Shown here: one piece after another, positions 1-7,424 of the stretch | Layout of the letters: every line of letters begins with the position of its first letter | Numbering within the stretch: the first letter of the stretch is position 1 | Source: Bacteroidales bacterium | Lineage (GTDB): Bacteria > Bacteroidota > Bacteroidia > Bacteroidales > UBA932 | Length of the DNA stretch: 64,000 nucleotides | Assembly: GCA_017961175.1 (NCBI GenBank) | Contig: JAGCXV010000064.1 | Span: forward strand, 1-64,000 | Direction: 5' to 3' | Made by a program: the position numbers and the translations under genes | The notes under the pieces: generated by a model | Databases searched by the model: none | What the model was told of the DNA's origin: nothing | Seen by the model: the letters and a program-made list of their open reading frames with translations, nothing else

Positions 1-1
1 A

Positions 2-3000
2 AGCAAGAATATAGTCACACCTGTGGAATATGATCCTGTTGGCCAGCAACTAAGGGAATACCTGCCTTATGTTTCAACGCAGGCAATGGAAAACTATGAT
101 GCGCAGACTTCATATAAGCAGGCAAATTTCTACAAGTCCCTATACGGCAATTCGGAGGTTTATCCTTACTCGGAGACCATCCCGGAAGCCGCAACCAACA
201 GACCGCTTATACAATACACGCAAGGTTCTGTATTCAGAAACTCGGCTACACTTGCTGAAACCCAGAACGGAATCCACAAGCCTAGGACGGATGCAAACGG
301 AAGATTCCTATCAAATTGCTACAGGATAAGCAAGGCATCAGACAACATCCCTATGCTCCTGTATGAAAACGGGCAGATTCTTAACCGAGGCCATTTCCCT
401 GATGGAGCACTCCTGAAGACAGTTACAACAGATCCTGACGGAAAGACCGTGGCTACCTTCACAGATGAGTATGAGAAGACTCATCTGGTGAGGACATACC
501 TCGGAGGCTATGCAGACACCACAGAGACAGGCGGATGGAGCGATCTTGTATATGTTTATGACAAGAGAGGACTCCTCTCAGCAGTAATTACCCCTGAAGG
601 GGAAAACGAAAGGAACAAGACAGCCACTCAGATAAGCGTGAATTCCGACTGGGCGAAGAAGCGCTGCTACATCTACGAGTATGACGGCCTGGGAAGGATG
701 AGCTCAAGAAGATGGCCGGGAAAGGGAAAGGAGCTGTTCGTTACGGACCCTGCAGGGAACGTGGTGGCTACCCAAGATTCCCTTCTGAGACCATCGGGAA
801 GATGGAGGCTCACAAGATATGATATTGCAAACAGGCCGGTTGAAACCCTGCTCACCCAGCAGAGCATTACAGAAAGCCAGATGAGAAGTTATTTCTCTTA
901 CGAGACAGCGCAGCAGTACTATTCCCAGAACGGAAACTCTCTGTTCACTTCTCCTGTTTATGAACTTTCGGACAACATTTCGCTCACCAAGACAGAAACA
1001 GGAAAGACAGATGCTTCTTATAATATCAATCAGAGTCTATCCATCTCATTCAGGCCGGAAGACCAGACAGTATCCTTGACTGATGTGGATATTGCCAAGT
1101 TCTCTTCCGAGCTTTGGGAGAGAACAGCAATGACTATGTCAAAGGACGGGGTTCTTATTGGAATTGCGGAAGACGGAGGTTCAAATCCTGGAACAATTGC
1201 CCCGGCAGACATCCTGTACAGATACACCGCATATTTCTATGACTGCTATTCAAGGCCTATTCAGACAGTGACCCTCTATCCGGACGGGACACTTTTTACT
1301 GCTTCCACAAAGTACAACTACACTGGCCTCCCTGTAAGACAGACTGCAAGGCTTGCCGTGCCGCAGGGAACAAGTTCCGGCAGCGGAACGGGAGCAAATA
1401 CCGACACCTTGAATGTTGTCCTGACAGAGACTTTTACCTATGACAAACGGGGAAGGATGCTCACGTCAAATGCCTCTTTGCAGACTTTCAACTCCTTTGT
1501 ACAGAGCGGAAACCTGACATATTCAGACACGCTCTCATCTTCCGCTTCCGCCACATACTCATACGACGAGCTCGGACACCTGACAGGCAAGACCCTGGGA
1601 GGAAATCTCACCCAGACTCTATCATACAACATCCAAGATTGGCTGACAACGATGCAGACAAAGAAAGGTGCTGCCAACATCTTCTCCCAGACACTGAGGT
1701 ATTACAGTCCGGCAAAACCTAACACCACAGCCCTTTATTCCGGAAACATCTCGGAATGGGAAACCGTCCAGGGCACAAACACGGCAAGCACTTACGGCTT
1801 CACCTACGATACGCAGGGAAGGCTCACCTCTTCTGACAGGTACAACGGGGCGTCAACGGCAGCAACGCAGCTCTACACGGAAAGGAACATATCATACGAC
1901 CGCAACGGGAACATAATGACTCTGAAAAGGATTTCCAATTCCATCCCGAATCCTCAGCACAACTTCACCTATTCCTACGACGGTGACAAACTCACAACAC
2001 TTTCAGGGAGTCAAAGCGGAACATCCTTCACATCAGCATACTTATACGATGGGAACGGGAATATGACCCTGGACGGGAACCAGACAGTTAGACTATCATA
2101 CGACATAAACAACCTTGTACACAGTGCAAAGAAAACCGCAACAGGGCAGAATCCAAGTCCGCAGCAGGACGAACTCACGGCAACATACTCCTACTTTGCC
2201 GACGGGACAAAATACTCCATAAAGGACACAAGCGGAAACGGCAGGATCTACATCGGGCCGTTCACGCTCGCAAGGAAAGACTACCAAAGCGCAAACTCTG
2301 GCAATACAACAGCACAGCATATAACATTGCTCGAATCCGCAGATGTGCTGGGTTCGGATGCAAGGTTCACCTTTGCCACTACACCGCAGAATCCATCCGG
2401 CACGGACACGACATACACTGTTACCTATGAAACCCTCTATCTCCTGAAAGACCATCTGGGAAGCGTAAGGGCAATAACTGACAGTCAGGGAAACGCTCTG
2501 GAAAGGAACGACTACTACCCTTATGGACTCCAGACGGACCTCGGAAGAAACTACGCCACGCTTGGTGACAAGTACCGGGTGAGAATGCCGGCTTCCTTTG
2601 CTTCAGGCAATCCAAACATTAGCAATCTTTCTGTTTCATCCCCGTCTTTTGAAATGACACCTTACAGGATGATGTACAATGGCAAGGAACTCCAGATGGT
2701 TGCCCAGACCCGTCTCATTTACTATGGTGCAAGGCAATACGATCCGACTATCGCAAGATGGAATGGGATGGATCCAATGGCAGAAAATTATTACAGTATA
2801 TCGCAATATGCATACTGTTCTAATAATCCGATATTATTTATAGATTACAATGGCGAAGATTACTACATATCCATTGTAGGTAATAGTATTATAATTGAGG
2901 CCGATTATTATACAGATGTTGAAGATGACAAATATTTAAGGCAATCGCTTTTTGAAATCAAAGACTTTATGTCGCATTTAATTGTAACACTAACAGACTC

Positions 3001-3463
3001 AGAGACAGGAGAGAGCTGCGACTATAATCTTGAATTCCAATACAACGTATATAATATAAGTAAAGAACAATTTCAGGAATTAAGAAATGACGTTGAGAAA
3101 GGTATTGGTAATTATAACCTCTATTCTTATGGCATAACAAGAACGATAAATGATGCAGAAACTCATTGGGGAAGGTATATGATTAATGGAAAAACATTTG
3201 CTTCAAATACTCAAAGAATTAAACACGAAATTCTTCATACACTCGGTGTCCGACATTATGAAAACGGCCTAATGACTGAAACTTATGAAGAACCAATTAA
3301 TGGTGGAGATATTATTAAAAGCTGGTATTTTGAGGATACGCTTTACCCAATAATGAATAATTATAACTATTATTACTACAACGAGAGGCAAAATTCTGGT
3401 AAGGGTATTGAAAGGCAATTAAATAAAAGATATAAAACAGGCATAAAATACATAAACAGATGA
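2..3463 (+). CDS. RHS/YD-repeat polymorphic toxin-like protein with metzincin-type C-terminal tip (5' partial)
   Basis: The frame is open from base 2, so the N-terminus lies outside the window; the GTG at 23 is only an internal codon. The visible start (EYDPVGQQLREYLPY) resembles the N-terminal repeat region of Bacteroidota RHS proteins (DUF6443 type). YD-type repeats such as YDGLGR, YDKRGR, YDELGHL and YDRNGN follow. The RHS core lies near residues 805-940 (numbered from the GTG), with DHLGSVRAITD, YYPYG, YYGARQYDP and SNNPILFIDYNG. After it comes a roughly 200-residue variable tip containing HEILHTLGVRH and then GLM. This is the HExxHxxGxxH zinc site (H1068, E1069, H1072, H1078) with a close Met-turn (M1084), as in matrixin-like metzincins. 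RHS cores normally encase and release such tips, so a peptidase toxin is inferred. GC content falls sharply at about 2,780. The gene overlaps the next one by 4 bp. Confidence 0.88.
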   Translation, partial: SKNIVTPVEYDPVGQQLREYLPYVSTQAMENYDAQTSYKQANFYKSLYGNSEVYPYSETIPEAATNRPLIQYTQGSVFRNSATLAETQNGIHKPRTDANGRFLSNCYRISKASDNIPMLLYENGQILNRGHFPDGALLKTVTTDPDGKTVATFTDEYEKTHLVRTYLGGYADTTETGGWSDLVYVYDKRGLLSAVITPEGENERNKTATQISVNSDWAKKRCYIYEYDGLGRMSSRRWPGKGKELFVTDPAGNVVATQDSLLRPSGRWRLTRYDIANRPVETLLTQQSITESQMRSYFSYETAQQYYSQNGNSLFTSPVYELSDNISLTKTETGKTDASYNINQSLSISFRPEDQTVSLTDVDIAKFSSELWERTAMTMSKDGVLIGIAEDGGSNPGTIAPADILYRYTAYFYDCYSRPIQTVTLYPDGTLFTASTKYNYTGLPVRQTARLAVPQGTSSGSGTGANTDTLNVVLTETFTYDKRGRMLTSNASLQTFNSFVQSGNLTYSDTLSSSASATYSYDELGHLTGKTLGGNLTQTLSYNIQDWLTTMQTKKGAANIFSQTLRYYSPAKPNTTALYSGNISEWETVQGTNTASTYGFTYDTQGRLTSSDRYNGASTAATQLYTERNISYDRNGNIMTLKRISNSIPNPQHNFTYSYDGDKLTTLSGSQSGTSFTSAYLYDGNGNMTLDGNQTVRLSYDINNLVHSAKKTATGQNPSPQQDELTATYSYFADGTKYSIKDTSGNGRIYIGPFTLARKDYQSANSGNTTAQHITLLESADVLGSDARFTFATTPQNPSGTDTTYTVTYETLYLLKDHLGSVRAITDSQGNALERNDYYPYGLQTDLGRNYATLGDKYRVRMPASFASGNPNISNLSVSSPSFEMTPYRMMYNGKELQMVAQTRLIYYGARQYDPTIARWNGMDPMAENYYSISQYAYCSNNPILFIDYNGEDYYISIVGNSIIIEADYYTDVEDDKYLRQSLFEIKDFMSHLIVTLTDSETGESCDYNLEFQYNVYNISKEQFQELRNDVEKGIGNYNLYSYGITRTINDAETHWGRYMINGKTFASNTQRIKHEILHTLGVRHYENGLMTETYEEPINGGDIIKSWYFEDTLYPIMNNYNYYYYNERQNSGKGIERQLNKRYKTGIKYINR

Positions 3464-4335
3464 AACAGATAAAACAGATAAGCAAAACATTATTATTTCT
3501 TTGTACAATTACAATAATTACATATTGTACTAGTTATCACTATTCTGTTCATACTAAAAAGAACTCCATGATATATGATGTATCATATGATTATTATAGA
3601 AATGATAGTCTTTTTAAGACAAACGTTGAAAATATTTGTTTGTTTTATATAATTGATACTGTTGTCATATACAAGCCATACATTATTTCAACATTAAAAG
3701 AGGAATTCATAACAGATAGCATAACAGCTCAAAGCATAGATATTGAAGACTATAATCACTTGATAAGTAATCCCCAAATATATAGATTAAGATATGATAG
3801 ACATATGAATATCCCTCTTAATAAGCAAAAATTGTTTCCATTTAGCGAAGAGCAACAAAAATCATTTATAGATATCCCTGATGAGATTGTAAAAGAAATA
3901 AAGAATGAATATGGTAAATCTATTTCATTGAAATTATTTGTAGACTCATTGAGATTCTTTGTAGGGATGGAAAATTATTTTTTTAAACGAAATGAGCATT
4001 TTCATACTTTAGATAAATGCTCTCACAAAAGAGGACATTGCCCTTATGAATTTGACACAGGTACTTCTCTGGATATGTATGTCAAAGTAGTTACTCCTAT
4101 AGATTATTTAAATGTTCTTACACTATGGTCGAGACTTATGAATCATAAAGAACTAATAGACATTTTTATAAAAGATGGATTTGGTGTCGGATTTGAAAAA
4201 TACACCGTTGATAATGAAGATAATCCTGTTGGGAGACGAGCCTTTCTGCAAAGATATGACGCTAACCTACTTAAGTATTCAAATTTATCGACTTCTTTTT
4301 ATGATAGTGTTAGAACTTCCCTTTCCGAGTTGTAG
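3460..4335 (+). CDS. Hypothetical protein, candidate immunity partner of the RHS tip
   Basis: This 291-residue protein is not recognised. Its ATG overlaps the RHS stop in an ATGA junction, so translation is probably coupled. The N-terminus (KTLLFLCTITIITYCTSYH) is a short hydrophobic segment that could be a signal anchor or a poor lipobox around Cys23, which would place the protein in the envelope. The rest is rich in Tyr, Asp, Ile and Lys, with no motif I can name. Base composition is strongly AT-rich, like the RHS tip and unlike the genes after 5.8 kb. Position, overlap and shared composition are what is expected of an immunity gene in a polymorphic toxin system. That role is inference; it could equally be an accessory lipoprotein. 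Confidence 0.7.
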   Translation: MKQIKQISKTLLFLCTITIITYCTSYHYSVHTKKNSMIYDVSYDYYRNDSLFKTNVENICLFYIIDTVVIYKPYIISTLKEEFITDSITAQSIDIEDYNHLISNPQIYRLRYDRHMNIPLNKQKLFPFSEEQQKSFIDIPDEIVKEIKNEYGKSISLKLFVDSLRFFVGMENYFFKRNEHFHTLDKCSHKRGHCPYEFDTGTSLDMYVKVVTPIDYLNVLTLWSRLMNHKELIDIFIKDGFGVGFEKYTVDNEDNPVGRRAFLQRYDANLLKYSNLSTSFYDSVRTSLSEL

Positions 4336-5150
4336 CGGTACCTAAAAACCGGACCACGGGTTAAGTATAAAATATTCCCGTTATTTAGGAAAGGTGCCTA
4401 AGTTAAATTTTAATACATTGGAGCTATGAAACGAACAAGACGCACATTCGATTCATAATTAAAAGTGCTGTCTTTCTCTATGGAGCGATAACGGTTCCTG
4501 AACTTCTCTTTTGAGTACAAGAATAAAAATCTTCGGAACCTCACTGCTTTGATGTGGTGAGGCTCCTGTCTTTGTCCGCTGTCCCACCGTCCCAAATGTA
4601 CTTGTGTGGGTCAATGGGACATAAGCCTGAATAAATTATGAATATGTACAGTACCTAGGTATAGAGACTAATACGAAGGAGATCATAGAACTATTAGCAA
4701 ATTCTCTGAAGTTGAAATAAATAATCTTTGCTTTCAAAAGTAGGTTGTATTATTAAAAGTAATGCTTCAGAAGCTAATGACTCTTTGTATACTTATCAGT
4801 AGCACGAAGAATGGGGGGGGGCTACATTGTATCCACGTCCCCGTTTCTTAAACAGTTATTAAGTTTACATCATAATTCGTGTTAAATTCTAATTATTTGT
4901 TTTAGATGTTCTTCTTGTCCTGCTGTTTGTGTCAGGGAGGAGATTTCGGAATCTTTGGAGCCCTAGTGCATTTGTGCGCTGGGGCTTCGCTCTTTTGTAT
5001 AGGTTGTCCCTCCATTCTTGTCCCACTGATTTATCTGGTCCAAGTAGAACAAGAGGGACAAGATTCTTATCCGCCAAATCGTCATTCTCTGCAATTACGG
5101 CGCAATTCGCGCTGTAATATGTCATAGAGTAAAACTAAACAACGATTATT
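4336..5150. other. Gene-poor stretch without a supportable gene
   Basis: This is about 0.8 kb between the RHS module and the recombinase remnant. An ATG at 4426 opens a 10-codon frame (MKRTRRTFDS) that stops at once. It recalls the first residues of some transposases, but nothing after it supports that. A run of nine G occurs at 4813-4821. Between about 4,890 and 5,125 several overlapping frames on both strands are open for 60-78 codons, and none resembles a known protein. I read the stretch as decayed mobile-element or recombination debris. Confidence 0.5.
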
Positions 5151-5321
5151 ATGAAACTATCTATCAACCCCCAAGAGTGCCTGTTATTGGCAGCTATCAT
5201 CCTCTCTGGCCTTTGTGCTAATTCTTGCCATGCCTATTCTCACTTTTTCCATGTGAAGACATCGGTCCGTCTGCTGGACAAGCTTCTGGCCGCCATAGAC
5301 TCCCCTGATGAGGCAGAATAA
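5151..5321 (+). CDS. Small putative membrane peptide (56 aa)
   Basis: An ATG at 5151 opens 56 codons to a TAA at 5319-5321. Residues 9-27 (ECLLLAAIILSGLCANSC) form a hydrophobic segment that could be a transmembrane helix or signal peptide. A short amphipathic, acidic tail (VRLLDKLLAAIDSPDEAE) follows. The upstream context is A-rich with no clear Shine-Dalgarno site, as is usual in this phylum. The gene overlaps the open frame of the recombinase remnant by a few bases and may belong to the same decayed element. Family unknown. Translation is not proven and the frame could be fortuitous. Confidence 0.35.
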   Translation: MKLSINPQECLLLAAIILSGLCANSCHAYSHFFHVKTSVRLLDKLLAAIDSPDEAE

Positions 5322-5575
5322 GTCAAAGAGAGAAAACAACCCGAAAACAAGTTGATGAGGGAAATCCTATAAAACCCAGATGGGAAAGGGTCTCCTTGCG
5401 CACGGCTCGCAGAACATTTATCACTAATATCTACCTTTCAGGGAAGTTCTCCATAGAGTTTATGATGAAGTTGAGCGGCCATAAGAAATATGATACCTTT
5501 AAGAAATATGTTAGGATGTCGTTGGATGAGTATGCAGATGATATTGCCAAAACCGCAGATCATTGTCTGTTTTAG
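5312..5575 (+). pseudogene. Tyrosine recombinase (integrase) C-terminal remnant
   Basis: The frame is open from 5312 to the TAG at 5573-5575 and has no plausible start. Its translation contains SLRTARRTFITN, then about 15 residues later MMKLSGHKKYDTFKKYVR, and ends in a short acidic tail. This is the C-terminal catalytic part of Bacteroidales tyrosine recombinases: the second catalytic Arg in the TARRTF box, the His of the SGHK box, and the expected nucleophile position as the Tyr of KKYVR. The arm-binding and core-binding domains and the first catalytic Arg are absent. The remnant marks a former integration event next to the RHS locus. Confidence 0.75.
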
Positions 5576-5576
5576 C

Positions 5577-5622
5577 CGGACACGTTTGACCACATTCCTA
5601 GAATTCGGACACATTCGACCGC
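5577..5622. repeat. Two imperfect direct copies of a 17-bp motif
   Basis: CGGACACGTTTGACCAC at 5577-5593 recurs as CGGACACATTCGACCGC at 5606-5622, with 14 of 17 positions identical and a start-to-start spacing of 29 bp. The pair begins immediately after the stop of the recombinase remnant. Short direct repeats there could be recombinase arm-binding sites left from the element, but two copies are too few to prove it. Confidence 0.4.
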
Positions 5623-5755
5623 GTTTTTCGTGATTAATTTAGAACACGCTTTTCCCGAAACTAATAAACTGAGAGTTATTCTTTTGAATACTCCCAAAAG
5701 AACACGAAAAACACACGATAGGCACCGAAAGCTTTGTGCCCGTCCCGAGCACATT

Positions 5756-5789
5756 AAAACCGCTTTGTAGATTCTACAAGGCGGTTTTT
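5756..5789 (+). terminator. Intrinsic terminator, probably bidirectional
   Basis: AAAACCGCTTTGTAG and CTACAAGGCGGTTTT form a stem of about 15 bp with one G-T wobble around a 3-nt loop. The stem ends in a T run on the plus strand and begins in an A run, so it could stop transcription from both sides. It separates the accessory RHS/recombinase region from the core genes that start at 5880. Confidence 0.85.
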
Positions 5790-5809
5790 CTGTTATTCCC
5801 CGAAAATCA

Positions 5810-5853
5810 TTCGGCGAATATCTTGCTTATTCACCGAATCTGACGTAGATTTG
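5810..5853 (+). promoter_or_regulatory. Promoter with overlapping inverted repeat upstream of the esterase
   Basis: CTTG at 5822-5825, a 20-bp spacer and TAGATTTG at 5846-5853 match the Bacteroidota -33/-7 pattern. The predicted start of transcription lies about 20 bp before the ATG at 5880. An inverted repeat, TTCGGCGAAT (5810-5819) and ATTCACCGAA (5829-5838), with one mismatch and a 9-bp spacer, brackets the -33 box and could be an operator. The protein that would bind is unknown. Confidence 0.5.
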
Positions 5854-5879
5854 TATAAATACCCTAAATACTTGTATAC

Positions 5880-6647
5880 ATGAAACGCTGGAGTCTTTTG
5901 TTACTTGCAATCTTTTCCGTGCTGACCGTGAAGGCGCAATCCTATGAATACGGAAAGCTTCGCTGTGCGGACGGCGACACCCTCCTTTACCGTTATCTCG
6001 TTCCGCAAAAGACTGAGAATATTGAAAAGTATCCTCTTGTCCTTTATCTGCACACTTCAGGCGAAAGGGGCAACGACAATGAAAGGACAACCTTTGGAGC
6101 ACAGATGTTCCAAAATCCTTGTAATCGCGATGATTATCCGTGCTTTGTAATAGTGCCGCAGTGCCCGGAGGGCCGTACCTGGGCCTTTGACGTAAGCCCT
6201 GGTTCTTATGATTTCCCGAAAGACTACCCGGAAAGCAAGGTGATGAAACAGGTGATGGAACTTGTGCATCTTTTCCTGCAGCGTCCAGATGTGGATCCTG
6301 ACAGGGTGTATATCTATGGAATGTCTATGGGCGGAATCGGTGCTTTCGATGCAGTGGCCCGCCATCCTGATGTTTTTGCCGCAGCAATTCCTATCTGTGG
6401 AGACATCAATCCGGACAGGCTCGGTAATTTCGAGGGAGTGTCCTGGAGCCTTTACCACGGTGACAGCGACCCAGCCGTTCCGGTTTCCGGCTCCAGGGAT
6501 GCTTACCGTGCCCTGAAAGCCGCAGGAGCGGATGTCCGCTATCACGAATTCCCTGGTTGCGGACACGTTTGCTGGTGGAAGGCATTCGAGATGCCTGATT
6601 TCATGGAATGGATGTTCTCCAAGAGCAAGAAGAAGGTCAAGAAATGA
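5880..6647 (+). CDS. Exported alpha/beta-hydrolase (esterase, prolyl-oligopeptidase/dienelactone hydrolase type)
   Basis: The 255-residue protein starts with a Sec signal peptide ending near TVKAQ (residue 20), so it is periplasmic or secreted. The catalytic triad is visible: nucleophile Ser149 in GMSMGG, Asp197 in HGDSDPAVP and His229 in GCGHVCWW. YLHTSGERGNDN near residue 58 is the typical oxyanion-loop region of single-domain esterases in this group. Members include feruloyl/acetyl-xylan esterase-like and phospholipase-like enzymes; the substrate cannot be told from sequence. A promoter lies just upstream. The lipoprotein gene starts 36 bp downstream and may be cotranscribed. Confidence 0.85.
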   Translation: MKRWSLLLLAIFSVLTVKAQSYEYGKLRCADGDTLLYRYLVPQKTENIEKYPLVLYLHTSGERGNDNERTTFGAQMFQNPCNRDDYPCFVIVPQCPEGRTWAFDVSPGSYDFPKDYPESKVMKQVMELVHLFLQRPDVDPDRVYIYGMSMGGIGAFDAVARHPDVFAAAIPICGDINPDRLGNFEGVSWSLYHGDSDPAVPVSGSRDAYRALKAAGADVRYHEFPGCGHVCWWKAFEMPDFMEWMFSKSKKKVKK

Positions 6648-6683
6648 AAATCGTTAAAATTGAAACAATAAAACCGTAATCGT

Positions 6684-7259
6684 ATGAAAAAGATTGTCTT
6701 TTTGGCTGCTGTTCTTTTCTGCGCAGGCAGCATTATGTCTTCCTGCAAGAATGCGGGTGGTGACGGTTCTTCCGCCGAGGTAAAGCCGGAGAACGAACCG
6801 GTTGTGGAAGAAATATTTGAGAATCAGGACACTTTGGCCGTTGAGAATGCCGTGGATCTTTCCAGGGTTCCTGCTCACGAGAACACCCCTGAGCAGGATG
6901 AGATTATCAAGAATTTCATCACTGAGATGTATAACAGTTCCATATATACGGAAGAAGAATTTCTGGAGAAGCATTGTACGGAGAGTTTCCTCCAGCAGCT
7001 GAGGGATGACAATGATTATGAGGGTGGAGGATATGCCAACTGGGATTTCCGTTCAGAGAGCAATGACGGGTTCGGGGACAACAAGATCCTCAAGATAGAG
7101 AAGAAGGACGGAAGGTATTATTATGAGGCGGTAGACGGGGGCTGGTACTTCAGAAACGTTATCTCCGCATTTGTGGATAAAGACGGCAAAGTGATGTTTG
7201 ACGGAATCGCCAGAGACAGGACATATGTTGCTCCTGAGGGTGCCAGAAACGATTTTTAA
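6684..7259 (+). CDS. Lipoprotein, NTF2-like/DUF3828-like
   Basis: The 191-residue product has a lipoprotein signal peptide with its lipobox at IMSSC (Cys21), followed by a Gly/Ser/Glu-rich linker. The folded part begins near residue 70 with PEQDEIIKNFITEMYN and ends with a run of probable beta strands (RYYYEAVDGGWYFRNVI). This layout resembles NTF2-like/DUF3828-type lipoproteins of Bacteroidota, but the match is weak. It lies 36 bp after the exported esterase on the same strand. No enzymatic motif is visible and the function is unknown. Confidence 0.7.
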   Translation: MKKIVFLAAVLFCAGSIMSSCKNAGGDGSSAEVKPENEPVVEEIFENQDTLAVENAVDLSRVPAHENTPEQDEIIKNFITEMYNSSIYTEEEFLEKHCTESFLQQLRDDNDYEGGGYANWDFRSESNDGFGDNKILKIEKKDGRYYYEAVDGGWYFRNVISAFVDKDGKVMFDGIARDRTYVAPEGARNDF

Positions 7260-7370
7260 CACAACTTTTTTTGATTAAAAATTTACTTTTGATTTTTTCC
7301 GGAGTCAAAAAGTATAGCAATTAATCAAGTGTTCATAGATTCGTTTTTTTTTAGATTAGTTGTCGCGGGG

Positions 7371-7402
7371 GTTGCTTTTGTGGCTCCCGCTTTCTATTTT
7401 TG
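7371..7402 (+). promoter_or_regulatory. Promoter of dsbD
   Basis: GTTG at 7371-7374, a 20-bp spacer and TATTTTTG at 7395-7402 fit the Bacteroidota -33 and -7 elements. The start codon of dsbD is 22 bp past the -7 box, giving a short leader. The preceding AT-rich stretch (7260-7370) contains an imperfect inverted repeat but no convincing terminator. Confidence 0.55.
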
Positions 7403-7424
7403 CCTGGCATAGAAATAAAGTTGT

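Noticed and set aside
4426..4458. Start of a transposase (MKRTRRTF)
   Set aside because: Only ten codons before a stop. The following frames give no transposase motif such as a DDE block and no terminal inverted repeats were seen.
7260..7370. Terminator after the NTF2-like lipoprotein gene
   Set aside because: The T-rich stretch has only an imperfect inverted repeat (ACTTTTGA/TCAAAAAGT) with a weak stem and no T run in the right place.
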